Below the pieces are notes generated by a model that was not told the DNA's origin, did no database searches, and saw nothing but the letters and a program-made list of their open reading frames with translations. Made by a program: the position numbers and the translations under genes. Positions 22,932 through 33,570 of a stretch of DNA of 64,000 nucleotides are shown piece by piece (positions within the stretch are counted from its first letter, which is position 1; each line of letters begins with the position of its first letter). This DNA comes from Dethiosulfatibacter aminovorans DSM 17477 (GTDB taxonomy: Bacteria; Bacillota; Clostridia; Tissierellales; Dethiosulfatibacteraceae): the NCBI RefSeq assembly GCF_900142005.1, contig NZ_FQZL01000005.1:310001-374000 (forward strand), in the 5' to 3' direction.

Positions 22932-24611
22932 ATGTTTAATGATGAGAAACTGGGAATCTTGTCAGAAGAAAGAAAAAACTGGGAAGAAAAAACTTTGGGA
23001 AAATCTCTAGCGAGAGGACCTGAAAGAAAAGAGGAATTCACAACTGGATCTGGAGACAGCATAAACAGACTTTATACGCCTGAAGATATTGCAGACATGG
23101 ACTTCATGAATGAAATAGGCTATCCTGGACAATACCCTTACACAAGAGGCTATCAGCCTACAATGTACAGGGGAAGACTGTGGACTATGAGAATGTATGC
23201 AGGTTTTTCAACTGCAGAAGAGTCCAACAAAAGATACAAGTATCTTGTTGACCAGGGATCTACAGGTCTTTCAGTAGCATTCGACCTCCCAACACAGATT
23301 GGATACGATTCAGACCATGAACTGTCGCAAGGTGAAGTAGGTAAGGTTGGAGTTGCAATAGACTCGCTTGCAGACATGGAAATACTTTTCGACGGCATTT
23401 CACTTGACAAGGTAAGTACATCAATGACAATAAACGCACCGGCATCCGTACTTCTTGCAATGTACATTGCAGTTGCGGAAAAGCAAGGTGTTTCAGCAGA
23501 TAAACTTAGAGGAACAATCCAGAATGACATCCTGAAGGAATACATAGCAAGGGGAACTTACATATTCCCTACAGAGCAGTCAATGAGACTTATAACAAAC
23601 ATATTCGAATACTGCTCGCAAAACGTTCCAAAATGGAATACAATCAGTATCTCCGGATACCATATAAGAGAAGCAGGATCAACTGCGGCACAGGAAGTAG
23701 GATTCACTCTTGCTGACGGTATTGCATATGTTGAAGCTGCAATCAAGGCGGGACTTGACGTTGACTCATTTGCACCTAGACTTTCATTCTTCTTCAACGC
23801 TCACAACGACCTGCTTGAAGAGGTTGCAAAATACAGGGCCGCAAGAAGACTTTGGGCGAAGATCATGAAGGATAGATTCGGAGCTACCAATCCTAAGTCA
23901 ATGATGCTTAAGTTCCACACACAAACCGGTGGATCTACACTTACGGCTCAACAGCCTGAAAACAATATCGTAAGGGTTGCAATTCAAACTCTTGCAGCTG
24001 TACTTGGCGGTACTCAATCATTGCACACAAACTCAAAGGACGAGGCTCTTGCACTTCCAACTGAAGATTCAGTTAGAGTCGCACTTAGAACCCAGCAGAT
24101 AGTTGCTCACGAAAGTGGAGTTACAAATACTGTTGATCCTTTGGCAGGTTCATACTATGTAGAAGCCAAAACAAATGAAATCGAAGAAAAAGCCATGGAA
24201 TACATCACTAAGATCGATGAGATCGGTGGAGCTCCAAGAGCTATAGATGCGGGATACATCCAGCAGGAAATAACTGATGCTGCATACAAGTATCAGATGG
24301 AAGTTGAAAGCGGCGAAGTAATAGTTGTTGGAATGAACCAGTTCAAGATCGAAGAGGAAGCTCCTAAGGGACTTCTCAAGGTTGATCCTATCGTTGGTGA
24401 AATGCAGAAGCAGAAGCTTGTTGACCTAAGAGCCAAGAGAGACAACGAAGCAGTTCAAGAGAAGCTTGCAGCTCTTAAAACTGCCTGTGAAGGAACTGAC
24501 AATGTTATGCCTCTCATTCTTGATGCTGTCAAGGAATATGCAACTCTTGGAGAAATCTGTGGAGTTATGAGAGAAGTATTTGGCGAATATGAACAAAGCG
24601 TAATGCTTTAG
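22932..24611 (+). CDS. Methylmalonyl-CoA mutase, catalytic (large) subunit
   Basis: A 559-residue TIM-barrel subunit without the B12 domain, which is encoded separately downstream, as in archaeal and many anaerobe enzymes. It interconverts (R)-methylmalonyl-CoA and succinyl-CoA. Substrate-defining residues of the Propionibacterium enzyme are kept: Tyr in TMYRGR, Arg in QSMRLI and His in SGYHIREAG. This argues for methylmalonyl-CoA rather than isobutyryl- or 2-hydroxyisobutyryl-CoA, in which these sites change. The barrel motifs [17 protein letters not shown] and [15 protein letters not shown] are also present. GGAGGTAAA lies upstream of the ATG. First gene of a four-gene set. Confidence 0.95.
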   Translation: MFNDEKLGILSEERKNWEEKTLGKSLARGPERKEEFTTGSGDSINRLYTPEDIADMDFMNEIGYPGQYPYTRGYQPTMYRGRLWTMRMYAGFSTAEESNKRYKYLVDQGSTGLSVAFDLPTQIGYDSDHELSQGEVGKVGVAIDSLADMEILFDGISLDKVSTSMTINAPASVLLAMYIAVAEKQGVSADKLRGTIQNDILKEYIARGTYIFPTEQSMRLITNIFEYCSQNVPKWNTISISGYHIREAGSTAAQEVGFTLADGIAYVEAAIKAGLDVDSFAPRLSFFFNAHNDLLEEVAKYRAARRLWAKIMKDRFGATNPKSMMLKFHTQTGGSTLTAQQPENNIVRVAIQTLAAVLGGTQSLHTNSKDEALALPTEDSVRVALRTQQIVAHESGVTNTVDPLAGSYYVEAKTNEIEEKAMEYITKIDEIGGAPRAIDAGYIQQEITDAAYKYQMEVESGEVIVVGMNQFKIEEEAPKGLLKVDPIVGEMQKQKLVDLRAKRDNEAVQEKLAALKTACEGTDNVMPLILDAVKEYATLGEICGVMREVFGEYEQSVML

Positions 24612-24638
24612 GATTGAGTATTAGGAGGAAAAACTACA

Positions 24639-25034
24639 ATGAGTAAACCAATTAGAGTATTAGTTGCCAAGCCTGGTCTTGACGGACATGACAGAGGAGC
24701 GAAGATGATCGCTAGAGCTCTTAGAGATGCAGGTATGGAAGTTATATATACAGGACTTAGACAGACACCTGAGCAAATAGTGGCTGCAGCAATCCAGGAG
24801 GATGTTGACGTAATAGGAATGAGCATCCTTTCAGGAGCTCACAACCACCTTTTCCCAAAGGTAATCGAGCTTCTTAAGGCTCAGAATGCAGACGATATCC
24901 TTGTAATCGGCGGAGGAGTTATTCCTGAAGACGATATTCCAGGACTTCTTGAAGCTGGAATAGCTGCAGTGTTCACACCTGGAACACCGACTTCGGAGAC
25001 TGCTGAATTCATAAAAGCAAACGTAAAAAACTAA
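24639..25034 (+). CDS. Methylmalonyl-CoA mutase, cobalamin-binding (small) subunit
   Basis: A 131-residue B12-binding Rossmann-like domain. The DxHxxG-type motif is present as LDGHDRGAK, with His17 the lower axial ligand to cobalt, together with the S-x-L segment MSILSGAH and the GGG segment VIGGGVIP. It completes the mutase with the large subunit 27 bp upstream. Confidence 0.95.
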   Translation: MSKPIRVLVAKPGLDGHDRGAKMIARALRDAGMEVIYTGLRQTPEQIVAAAIQEDVDVIGMSILSGAHNHLFPKVIELLKAQNADDILVIGGGVIPEDDIPGLLEAGIAAVFTPGTPTSETAEFIKANVKN

Positions 25035-25075
25035 CAACAGAAGTACTAATTAAACATTAAGGCGATGATGATTTA

Positions 25076-26008
25076 ATGGAATTAATTGAAAGAATGTTGA
25101 ATGGAGACAAGCGGGCCTGTGCCCGCCTAATCTCTATTGTAGAGAATGACTTGGATGAGTCGGAAGAAGTAATAAGAAAAATATACAAGCATACAGGCAA
25201 TGCCCATGTAATCGGTATTACAGGTCCTCCGGGAGCCGGTAAAAGTACCCTTACGGACAAGCTTGTGAAGCTTCTAAGGAAGCATGACAAGAAGGTTGGA
25301 ATAATAGCTGTTGACCCTACAAGTCCCTATTCCGGAGGAGCCATTCTTGGCGACAGGATAAGGATGAATGACCTTGCCCTTGACCCCGGCGTATTCATAA
25401 GGAGTATGGGAACGAGAGGCCATCTTGGCGGACTTGCAAAGGCTACCAGGAACACAGTAAAGATTTTAGATGCATACGGATGTGATTATATAATAATCGA
25501 GACCGTAGGAGTTGGCCAGTCAGAAGTTGACATAGTCAAGGCTGCAGATACTGTTGTAATGGTATCGGTACCGGGCCTTGGAGACGACATACAGTCCATA
25601 AAGGCCGGAGTAATGGAAATAGGCGACATCTTTGTAGTCAACAAAAGCGATATAATGGGAGCGCAGAGGACTGCCACTGAGATCAACATGATGCTTGACC
25701 TCAACCAGAACATGGATAGAAGGCCTCCCGTTGTCATGGTGACAGCCAGCAAGAATGAAAACATAGACAAGATGTACCATGAAATTGAAAAGCACTATTC
25801 CTACATGGAAGTGGAAGGGATACTTGAAGAAAGAAGAAAGCTGAATTTGAAAAGGGAGCTTGTAGAACTTGTCGAAGAGCAGCTCAGAAAAGTTGTTCTC
25901 AGGGAAACCGACAACAACGGAGAAATGGACAATGCTTCAAGCAAACTTATGAAGAAGGAGACTGACCCCTTTACGGAAAGGGATTTGCTTCTTTCAAAGA
26001 TAATTTAG
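25076..26008 (+). CDS. meaB: MeaB/ArgK-type G3E GTPase, mutase chaperone
   Basis: A 310-residue GTPase that loads and protects adenosylcobalamin on methylmalonyl-CoA mutase. Walker A GPPGAGKST, the VDPTSPYSGGAILGDRIRM switch region, ETVGVGQSE and the NKSD base-specificity motif match MeaB/ArgK. Position right after the two mutase subunits fits this role. The spacing upstream is 41 bp; the ribosome site (AAGGCGATGATG) is moderate. Confidence 0.94.
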   Translation: MELIERMLNGDKRACARLISIVENDLDESEEVIRKIYKHTGNAHVIGITGPPGAGKSTLTDKLVKLLRKHDKKVGIIAVDPTSPYSGGAILGDRIRMNDLALDPGVFIRSMGTRGHLGGLAKATRNTVKILDAYGCDYIIIETVGVGQSEVDIVKAADTVVMVSVPGLGDDIQSIKAGVMEIGDIFVVNKSDIMGAQRTATEINMMLDLNQNMDRRPPVVMVTASKNENIDKMYHEIEKHYSYMEVEGILEERRKLNLKRELVELVEEQLRKVVLRETDNNGEMDNASSKLMKKETDPFTERDLLLSKII

Positions 26009-26094
26009 CAGTAAAGAAAATCATAACTACAACGACAATTTGTAGCTGAAGGCTACTGCAGATAAACATAAAAACAAAAATGAGGAGAATTATA

Positions 26095-26496
26095 ATGGTA
26101 AAAAAAGTAGACCATATAGGTATTGCAGTCAAGAATCTTGAAGAAACCCTCAAGTTTTATCAAGAAGTAATGGGACTTGATCTTGCAGGAACAGAAGTTG
26201 TGGAAGAGCAGAAGGTAAAGGTAGCTTTCCTTCCAATAGGAGATACTGAGGTTGAACTTCTTGAGTCTACAGATCCTGACGGACCTATCGCAAGATACAT
26301 AGACAAGAAGGGTGAAGGAGTCCAGCACATAGCCTACAGAGTAGACGACATTGAAGCAGCAATAGCTGAAATGCAGGAAAAAGGCGTAAGAATGATAGAC
26401 GAGAAGCCAAGATACGGAGCAGGCGGAGCAAAGATTGCTTTCTGTCATCCAAAGTACACTGCAGGAGTTCTTGTAGAGCTTTGTCAGAGAGACTAG
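26095..26496 (+). CDS. mce: Methylmalonyl-CoA epimerase
   Basis: A 133-residue vicinal-oxygen-chelate protein that interconverts (S)- and (R)-methylmalonyl-CoA. Metal ligand positions of the family are visible: His7 (VDHIGIAV), His in VQHIAYRVDD and Glu in VLVELCQ. GAGGAG selects the ATG at 26095 over the one at 26080. It ends the mutase gene set; with it the path between propionyl-CoA-derived methylmalonyl-CoA and succinyl-CoA is complete except for the carboxylase or decarboxylase, which is not in the window. Confidence 0.94.
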   Translation: MVKKVDHIGIAVKNLEETLKFYQEVMGLDLAGTEVVEEQKVKVAFLPIGDTEVELLESTDPDGPIARYIDKKGEGVQHIAYRVDDIEAAIAEMQEKGVRMIDEKPRYGAGGAKIAFCHPKYTAGVLVELCQRD

Positions 26497-26538
26497 TAGA
26501 CTAAGAAAATTTGAAGATCAGTGAATACAAGAGAAATT

Positions 26539-26577
26539 GGGCCTCTGGGATTTGTTTTCCGGGGGTCTTTGCCTTTT
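26539..26577 (+). terminator. Terminator of the methylmalonyl-CoA operon
   Basis: GGCCTCTGGGA pairs imperfectly (several GU pairs, one mismatch) with TCCGGGGGTCT, followed by TTTGCCTTTTT. Probable terminator with a weak central stem. Confidence 0.55.
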
Positions 26578-26584
26578 TGAGCTT

Positions 26585-26613
26585 TTGCCTTATGAATTAT
26601 ATTGATGTATAAT
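26585..26613 (+). promoter_or_regulatory. Promoter of the first DMT transporter gene
   Basis: TTGCCT (26585-26590), 17-bp spacer, TATAAT (26608-26613). Confidence 0.55.
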
Positions 26614-26690
26614 GGAGTGAATCTTACGATGGGTTATATTTTGGTAAATCCTGTATTTTAAGGACAGATAAACGATAAAGAGGCGAAGTC

Positions 26691-27620
26691 ATGATAAAAA
26701 CAAAAAGTAAAAACAATTCCATCATAGGATACTTTAATCTTGGCTTGTGCATTATGCTGTGGGGTGCAATTCCGGTTGTTTCAAAAAAAGCCATGATTGA
26801 TATTGACAATATCCAACTGCTGTTCTATTCTACTGTTTTTTCAACTTTGATTCTGGGATTTATGGTTGTTTGGGAAAGAAAGTGGAAGGTGATAAAATCA
26901 TACAAGGTTTCCGATTACCTGCACATGGGCAGTCTCGGCTTTTTAGGCAATTATCTGTATTATATTTTTCTATATGGAGCACTGGCAAGAACAACGGCTT
27001 CAGAAGGATTTATAATAGCATATATGTGGCCCATTTTCGTCATGGTGCTCTCTTTTGTCATACTCAAGGAGAAAGTGACAGGAAGCAAGATATCAAACAT
27101 TGCCATAAGCTTTCTGGGGATGATAATAATAGCTACTAATGGTAATATATTAAGTATGGAGTTTACCAACCCATACGGTGATTTTCTGGCTATTTGCGGA
27201 GCTTTTGTATTTGCGCTCTATTCTGTTCTTGGAAAAAAAGTGGAATATGACAATACCTTCAGTGTGTTCATATATTTTCTAACTGCCTTGATTTTTTTAA
27301 TACCTACCATGATTATGACTGTGGGATTTGCCTTGCCCCAAGGAGGAGTCTGGATTTGGATAATTTTAAACGGTTGCTTTGTAAATGGAATAAGCTATGT
27401 ATTTTGGTTTAAGGCACTGGAGCATGGAAGGACGGAAATAATTGCAAATTTGCTGTATTTGACTCCATTTGTTTCCTTGATCTACATTAGTTTATTTCTG
27501 GATGAAAAAATCCTGGCGAGTTCAATTGTCGGTCTGATAATAATAGTTTCGGGAGTAGTCAATCAGTATCTAATGAGCAGAAACAAGTATCATGGACAGG
27601 TTGATATTGCAAAAAAATAA
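26691..27620 (+). CDS. EamA/DMT-superfamily transporter
   Basis: A 309-residue membrane protein with ten hydrophobic segments in two EamA repeats. The N-terminal repeat contains CIMLWGAIPVVSKKA and the end of each repeat has the family pattern of a short loop plus KEKVTGSK or DEKILASS. Such proteins export metabolites or amino acids; the substrate here cannot be predicted. It is a single gene with its own promoter and a strong terminator. Confidence 0.88.
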   Translation: MIKTKSKNNSIIGYFNLGLCIMLWGAIPVVSKKAMIDIDNIQLLFYSTVFSTLILGFMVVWERKWKVIKSYKVSDYLHMGSLGFLGNYLYYIFLYGALARTTASEGFIIAYMWPIFVMVLSFVILKEKVTGSKISNIAISFLGMIIIATNGNILSMEFTNPYGDFLAICGAFVFALYSVLGKKVEYDNTFSVFIYFLTALIFLIPTMIMTVGFALPQGGVWIWIILNGCFVNGISYVFWFKALEHGRTEIIANLLYLTPFVSLIYISLFLDEKILASSIVGLIIIVSGVVNQYLMSRNKYHGQVDIAKK

Positions 27621-27648
27621 AAAAGCTCCGGAAATCCGGAGCTTCAGT
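27620..27648. terminator. Bidirectional terminator between DMT transporter and DUF1858 gene
   Basis: AAGCTCCGG/CCGGAGCTT (27623-27631, 27636-27644) with a 4-nt loop, A-rich on the left side, separates two convergent genes. Confidence 0.85.
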
Positions 27649-27837
27649 TTAACCTTCGTTGAGACTCTTTAAGAGTTCTTCCAAATCTATACCGTGAACT
27701 GCAGCGGCCTGTTCGAGAGATTCCATCTGTGAAGAAGGGCATCCTATGCATCCCATGCCGTATTGAAACAGTATCTCGGCAGCTTCAGGCTTTTCCCTTA
27801 ATAATTGGCCTATCATAGTGTCTTTAGTGATTGCCAT
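27649..27837 (-). CDS. DUF1858 domain protein (hybrid-cluster-associated redox disulfide type)
   Basis: A 62-residue protein matching the DUF1858/'hybrid cluster protein-associated redox disulfide' family. It has the core M..LLREKPEAAEILFQYGMGCIGCPSS, with a CxxC pair that could form a redox disulfide or bind metal. Such proteins are common in anaerobes and often near hybrid cluster or nitrate/nitrite genes, none of which is seen here. AAAGGAGG upstream supports the start. Confidence 0.85.
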   Translation of the reverse strand: MAITKDTMIGQLLREKPEAAEILFQYGMGCIGCPSSQMESLEQAAAVHGIDLEELLKSLNEG

Positions 27838-28017
27838 GGCAAATCCTCCTTTGTATTGTTTAATTAATTATAATATATATGAAGTTATAAAGTCAAAAGG
27901 TATTGCGGCGGTTACATAAATATTTCGTAAAAATATTCATTATTGGCAATTGCCATTATCCCGTGTCGGTGAAAAAAATTAAATAAAATTAATATGTCGG
28001 AAAATGGATTATCTTGA

Positions 28018-28046
28018 TTGACAGGGCAGTCTATATTATGTATAAT
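28018..28046 (+). promoter_or_regulatory. Promoter of tRNA-Ser and SRP RNA
   Basis: TTGACA (28018-28023), 17-bp spacer, TATAAT (28041-28046). Both boxes are exact consensus, as expected for a strongly expressed stable RNA unit. The tRNA begins 38 bp downstream. Confidence 0.9.
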
Positions 28047-28083
28047 GTTAAAGCTACGTTAATTTGTAGTATTATTTAGTCGT

Positions 28084-28173
28084 GGAAAGGTGACCGAGTG
28101 GCTGAAGGTGCACGCCTGGAAAGCGTGTTGTCGGGAAACCGGCACAAGGGTTCGAATCCCTTCCTTTCTGCCA
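28084..28173 (+). tRNA. tRNA-Ser (anticodon GGA)
   Basis: A 90-nt class II tRNA with CCA encoded. Acceptor arm GGAAAGG/CCTTTCT, D-arm GACCGAGTGGCTGAAGGT, anticodon arm with loop CTGGAAA (anticodon GGA, reading UCC/UCU), a long variable arm (GTTGTCGGGAAACCGGCAC) and T-arm AAGGG-TTCGAAT-CCCTT. The first acceptor pair is G1-U72 instead of G-C. Confidence 0.95.
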
Positions 28174-28175
28174 AC

Positions 28176-28444
28176 GATCGTGCTAGACGGGGTGTTAGCG
28201 GTACCTTGTTGCCCGCAATCCGCTATAGCGGGGTTGAATCCCCTTATTAGGGATTGTAGGGTCTGGTCTGCCCCCGGCAAGTGATGTTGATAATTTGGTC
28301 CTGCGCAATGGAATGCTGTGAACCCCGTCAGGTCAGGAATGAAGCAGCGGTAAGCGGATTTTTTCATGTGCCGCAGGTAATCCGGGTTTGAGTTAACTAC
28401 CAGGGTAACGCGGGTCTTGCTTTTTCGAGTAAGGGTGCACGATC
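28176..28444 (+). ncRNA. ffs: Signal recognition particle RNA, large type with Alu domain
   Basis: About 269 nt. The ends pair (GATCGTGC 28176-28183 with GCACGATC 28437-28444). The conserved S-domain is clear at about 28325-28352, with GTCAGGTCAGGAATGAAGCAGC forming the symmetric loop that binds Ffh. The 5' part (GGGGTGTTAGCGG and paired loops) fits the Alu domain of Bacillus/Clostridium scRNA. It follows tRNA-Ser by 2 nt and is likely processed from the same transcript. Exact ends are not certain. Confidence 0.92.
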
Positions 28445-28445
28445 T

Positions 28446-28481
28446 AAAAAAACACATGTACATATGTACGTGTGTTTTTTT
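28446..28481. terminator. Bidirectional terminator after SRP RNA
   Basis: A 12-bp stem (ACACATGTACAT/ATGTACGTGTGT, one GU pair, 28452-28475) is flanked by A7 on the left and T7 on the right. It can stop the SRP RNA and the convergent DUF202 gene. Confidence 0.9.
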
Positions 28482-28485
28482 ATTA

Positions 28486-28809
28486 TTATTCGGTTGAATC
28501 ATCTTCAGGCTCGTAGGGTTTATCTTCTGAATCAAAATGCTGAAGATGAGACAGTCTTTTTCTCATGTTCAGATGATTTTTCGTTCCGGCAATTCCTATG
28601 TAAAGACCAAGGGGGATAAGGAAATAGCCGATATACTGTATTAATGGTGTATCGGAAAACTTGATAAAAGATGCGCCGGAAACTATCAAACTCAGTGCCG
28701 TTCTTATGTAGGCTAGAAAGGTTCTTTCATTAGCCAGTACGGTCCTGTCCGTTGCCAGGTGATCCCTCAGTATCATGTCTTCCCTGTTGTAGCAGGTATA
28801 TTTTTTCAA
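28486..28809 (-). CDS. DUF202 family membrane protein (YidH-like)
   Basis: A 107-residue protein with the DUF202 signature DRTVLANERTFLAYIRTALSL, three hydrophobic segments and an acidic tail. The function of this family is not established. A TTG start at 28809 is proposed because GGAGGAGG sits 7 nt upstream, while the ATG at 28842 lies before that ribosome site. It is convergent with the SRP RNA unit. Confidence 0.8.
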   Translation of the reverse strand: MKKYTCYNREDMILRDHLATDRTVLANERTFLAYIRTALSLIVSGASFIKFSDTPLIQYIGYFLIPLGLYIGIAGTKNHLNMRKRLSHLQHFDSEDKPYEPEDDSTE

Positions 28810-29211
28810 ATTGAATCCTCCTCCAAACCAATAGTTAATCAATATGAATCAATATTTTTAAAATTCTCAGGACATGGAGTCCCCAAATTACCGGTCAGTT
28901 GAAATATTTCGACCGATTAATAAAAAACAATATATCACAAACAATAAAACGAGTCAAGCAAACTGCAAAGCACAAGGCTTTAGGTGAATTTGTTAAATGA
29001 AAACTTTCATAGGCAGGATAGAGCAACTATGTTGCGTTAGACTCGAAGAGGATAATATCGCCGAAGAAAGTTAACCGATAAAATAAAATCGAAACGTTTC
29101 AAGCGATTTTATAATAATGAAAACTTTCATAGGCAAAGATTGGTGGATTGTGTCTTGATTATAGCGGTATATTTGATATAATAAATAAGATACGAAAAAG
29201 GGTGGTGCAAT
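28810..29211 (+). other. 402-bp intergenic region with repeated palindrome and RNA-like structure
   Basis: No credible gene. A perfect 20-nt direct repeat (AATGAAAACTTTCATAGGCA) occurs at 28996-29015 and 29116-29135, each containing the palindrome ATGAAA-AC-TTTCAT. Between them lie GGATAGAG, a GCCGAAG segment (29060-29066) and a 9-bp hairpin ATAAAATCG/CGATTTTAT (about 29083-29112). These parts in this order resemble one aptamer of a glycine riboswitch, with CTTTCATAGGCAAAG standing for the usual CTCTCAGGCAAAAG, but the match is incomplete. The dnaX promoter follows the second repeat. Confidence 0.5.
29155..29182 (+). promoter_or_regulatory. Promoter of dnaX-ebfC-recR
   Basis: TTGATT (29155-29160), 16-bp spacer, TATAAT (29177-29182), 30 bp before the dnaX start. 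Confidence 0.65.
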
Positions 29212-30825
29212 ATGTCACATCAGGCTATTTACAGAAAATACAGACCCAAGACCTTCGACGAGGTTGTAGGTCAGGACCATGTAACGGAAACACTCAAAAA
29301 TCAAATAATGAGAGATTCGACCGCCCATGCATATCTGTTTTCAGGCATAAGGGGGACGGGCAAGACTTCCACGGCCAAGATATTTGCAAGAGCCGTCAAC
29401 TGCACAAACAACACAGATGGAAACCCCTGCAATGAATGTGAAACGTGTCTCAGCATACTGTCCGAAAGGAATATGGACGTAATAGAGATGGATGCCGCTT
29501 CAAACAACAGTGTGGAGGACATCAGGGATCTGAGGGAGAAGGTGAAGTTTTTGCCGTCACAGAGCAGGTTCAAGGTGTATATTATCGATGAGGTCCACAT
29601 GCTTTCAAAGGGAGCATTCAATGCCCTTCTTAAGACTTTGGAGGAGCCTCCTGAGCATCTTTTGTTTATTCTGGCGACTACGGAGCCCCAGAAAATACCG
29701 GCCACCATACTGTCAAGATGTCAGCGCTTTGATCTGAAGAGGATATCCGTTGGCGACATGATGAGTGCCATGAAGGAAATCTGCGATGATATAGGAATTG
29801 AAGCAGAGGAAAATGCGCTGAGGATGATTGCAAACAGTTCCGAGGGAGCCCTGAGGGATGCTCTTTCAATTCTGGACAGATGCCTTGTTTACAGCGTTGA
29901 CAAGATAACATATGAAGATGTAGTGACACTTCTAGGAACAGTCAACTACAATACAATAATAAGATTTACCGATATTCTTATAGAAAAAGACATCAAGGAG
30001 CTGTTGACGGTACTTGATGAAATACTATCCCAGGGTAAGGAAATAACCTTGTTTCTGGAAGGCCTTATAGAGCATTTGAGAAACCTTCTAATACTAAAGT
30101 CCGTAGAGGACGGCCAGAGCTTTGTGAATACAGGCGAAGATGCCATAAAGCTTATGAAGGGCCAGAGCATGAAGGTGAGCGTCGACGACAACATAAGGTA
30201 TATAGAGGAGCTTTCCGAAACCTTGGCCCTTTGCAAGAGGGCGGTAAACAGCAGGATACTCCTTGAAACGAGCCTTATCAAGCTACTTAGCACAAAAACG
30301 GCGGCTGCAGTTGAAACTGTATATATAGAAAGACCGGTTGTAGAAACCCAGCCAAAGGATACTGTAAATGAGCCGCCAGCGAAACGGAACACAGACCATG
30401 GGGCTGGTGATGAGGCTGCTGCAAGTCAAAGTGTTCTTGTTGAAGAACCGGTAGTATTGTCAGGGGATGATGCCGAAATCCTTAAACAGGTACAGGAAAA
30501 CTGGGGCCTTATACTGCAGACAGTAAAGAAGCAAAGGATAAGCCTCAATGCAATAGTCAAGGAGTCACAGCCATACAGGGTTGTAAAGGGAGAAGTGATT
30601 TTAAGATTTGCAGAACAATATACATTCCATCTGAACAGGGCAAATGCCAAGGAAAGTATAGCGTTTATGGAGCAGGTCTTTAAAAATATATTGAAAAAAG
30701 ATTTGAAAGTTAGATTTATAATCGAAGACTCAAAAAAAAAAGAGTCTGATGAGGAAATAAGAAAGAAAATCAATGAGAAGGCTTTTGAATTATTTGGAAA
30801 AGACAAAGTGAAAATTATCGATTAA
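29212..30825 (+). CDS. dnaX: DNA polymerase III subunit gamma/tau
   Basis: A 537-residue clamp-loader ATPase. Walker [10 protein letters not shown], a four-Cys zinc module ([16 protein letters not shown]), DEVHMLS Walker B and the SRC arginine-finger motif ([11 protein letters not shown]) are present. Domain III follows, then a linker rich in Pro/Glu (about 380-425) and a tau-type C-terminal domain. No slippery A/T frameshift site was identified in the linker region; an A9 run near 30733 (codons for KKK) lies in the last 35 codons. GGGTGGTG gives the start. The following genes ebfC and recR form the classic dnaX cluster. Confidence 0.96.
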   Translation: MSHQAIYRKYRPKTFDEVVGQDHVTETLKNQIMRDSTAHAYLFSGIRGTGKTSTAKIFARAVNCTNNTDGNPCNECETCLSILSERNMDVIEMDAASNNSVEDIRDLREKVKFLPSQSRFKVYIIDEVHMLSKGAFNALLKTLEEPPEHLLFILATTEPQKIPATILSRCQRFDLKRISVGDMMSAMKEICDDIGIEAEENALRMIANSSEGALRDALSILDRCLVYSVDKITYEDVVTLLGTVNYNTIIRFTDILIEKDIKELLTVLDEILSQGKEITLFLEGLIEHLRNLLILKSVEDGQSFVNTGEDAIKLMKGQSMKVSVDDNIRYIEELSETLALCKRAVNSRILLETSLIKLLSTKTAAAVETVYIERPVVETQPKDTVNEPPAKRNTDHGAGDEAAASQSVLVEEPVVLSGDDAEILKQVQENWGLILQTVKKQRISLNAIVKESQPYRVVKGEVILRFAEQYTFHLNRANAKESIAFMEQVFKNILKKDLKVRFIIEDSKKKESDEEIRKKINEKAFELFGKDKVKIID

Positions 30826-30839
30826 ACAAGGAGGTCATT

Positions 30840-31184
30840 ATGGCTAAAGGAAGAAGAATGCCCGGAGGAATGGGCGGTAATATGAACAATATGATGAAAC
30901 AGGTACAAAAAATGCAGAAGCAGATGGGCGAGATGCAGGCTGAACTGGAAACAAGGGAAGTTGAAGCCACTGCGGGCGGCGGAGCAGTAAAGGCTGTAGT
31001 AAATGGAAAGAAGGAGCTTGTAAACATAGAGATCCAACCTGAAGTTGTGGATCCCGATGATATTGAAATGCTTCAGGACCTCATAATCGCAGCTGTAAAC
31101 GAGGCGGTTAAAAAGGCTGAAGAGATGATGGAAAAGGAAATGGGCAAGATCACCGGAGGAATGAATATTCCAGGAATGTTCTAG
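30840..31184 (+). CDS. ebfC: YbaB/EbfC nucleoid-associated protein
   Basis: A 114-residue DNA-binding protein of the YbaB/EbfC family, which forms a tweezer-like dimer on DNA. The Met/Gly-rich start ([21 protein letters not shown]) and the core [22 protein letters not shown] are typical. It sits between dnaX and recR as in most bacteria; AAGGAGG lies upstream. Confidence 0.95.
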   Translation: MAKGRRMPGGMGGNMNNMMKQVQKMQKQMGEMQAELETREVEATAGGGAVKAVVNGKKELVNIEIQPEVVDPDDIEMLQDLIIAAVNEAVKKAEEMMEKEMGKITGGMNIPGMF

Positions 31185-31196
31185 TCGGGTTTAAAT

Positions 31197-31793
31197 ATGG
31201 AACAATATGCGGCACCAATCAACAAGCTTATTGAGGAAATGTCAAAGCTGCCGGGAATAGGCAGGAAGACGGCCCAGAGACTTGCCTTCCACATATTGGA
31301 TATGAGAAACGATGATGTCGTCAAACTTGCCCAGTCTATTGTGGATGCAAAGAAGTACATAAAGTTTTGTTCCGTTTGCGGGAACATGACTGACAAGGAC
31401 CCGTGCAGCATCTGCAGCAACGTAAAGAGGGATGAATCCGTCATTTGTGTTGTGGAGGATGCAAGGGATGTTGCCGCCATGGAGAGAACCAGGGAATTCA
31501 AAGGATATTACCATGTACTTCACGGTACCATATCTCCAATAGACGGCATAGGACCTGACGATATCAATATCAAGGGGCTCATAACACGCCTTGATGAGAA
31601 GGTCAGCGAGATAATACTAGCCACCAATCCTACCATCGAAGGGGAAGCCACAGCAATGTACATATCAAGGCTTGTGAAGCCCATGGGCATAAAGGTGACT
31701 AGAATTGCCCACGGAATACCCATTGGAGGAGACATAGAGTATACCGACGAGGTGACCCTTGTCAAGGCTCTAGAGGGCAGGACTGAAATATAA
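31197..31793 (+). CDS. recR: Recombination mediator protein RecR
   Basis: A 198-residue protein for RecFOR-dependent repair. It has an N-terminal helix-hairpin-helix ([15 protein letters not shown]), a four-Cys zinc finger ([16 protein letters not shown]), the Toprim domain ([16 protein letters not shown]) and a C-terminal Walker-like segment. The ribosome site is weak, but the gene lies 12 bp after ebfC and is probably coupled. Confidence 0.96.
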   Translation: MEQYAAPINKLIEEMSKLPGIGRKTAQRLAFHILDMRNDDVVKLAQSIVDAKKYIKFCSVCGNMTDKDPCSICSNVKRDESVICVVEDARDVAAMERTREFKGYYHVLHGTISPIDGIGPDDINIKGLITRLDEKVSEIILATNPTIEGEATAMYISRLVKPMGIKVTRIAHGIPIGGDIEYTDEVTLVKALEGRTEI

Positions 31794-31806
31794 TAGATAA
31801 TTTAGG

Positions 31807-31840
31807 ATCCGGACAATTTTATGATTGTCTGGATTTTTTA
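31807..31840 (+). terminator. Terminator of dnaX-ebfC-recR
   Basis: An 11-bp stem (ATCCGGACAAT/ATTGTCTGGAT with one GU pair) and six T directly behind it. Confidence 0.92.
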
Positions 31841-33344
<1,504 letters not shown>

Positions 33345-33354
33345 TAAAATAGAA

Positions 33355-33402
33355 GGAATGGAAATAATTCACGCCGGCAAGCATTGAGATTATTTCCATT
33401 CC
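33355..33402 (+). other. Long hairpin between nifH and nifI1
   Basis: A perfect 14-bp stem (33355-33368 with 33389-33402; GGAATGGAAATAAT and its complement) with a 20-nt loop, 10 nt after the nifH stop codon. No T run follows, so it is more likely to protect or process the nifH mRNA 3' end than to terminate. Such a step would give more NifH than NifDK. Confidence 0.7.
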
Positions 33403-33570
33403 GGGTAAGCGCAGCAAGTGGCGACATTGACGTCGTCTTTGCATAGCTCATTTTATTGTACCAAAAAACAGATTGTTTATCAAATAAAGATTGTATCCAT
33501 AGAGAAAAACAAAATATATAAAATTATAAAGAGATATGAAATATTGAATTTAATCGGAGGGATTTATTAT

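Noticed and set aside
28059..28535. Minus-strand open frame of 158 codons
   Set aside because: It runs across the tRNA-Ser and SRP RNA genes and their terminator; those RNA genes explain the sequence.
33418..33570. Longer NifI1 reading frame
   Set aside because: The extra 51 residues do not resemble the PII family, and a good ribosome site precedes the ATG at 33571.
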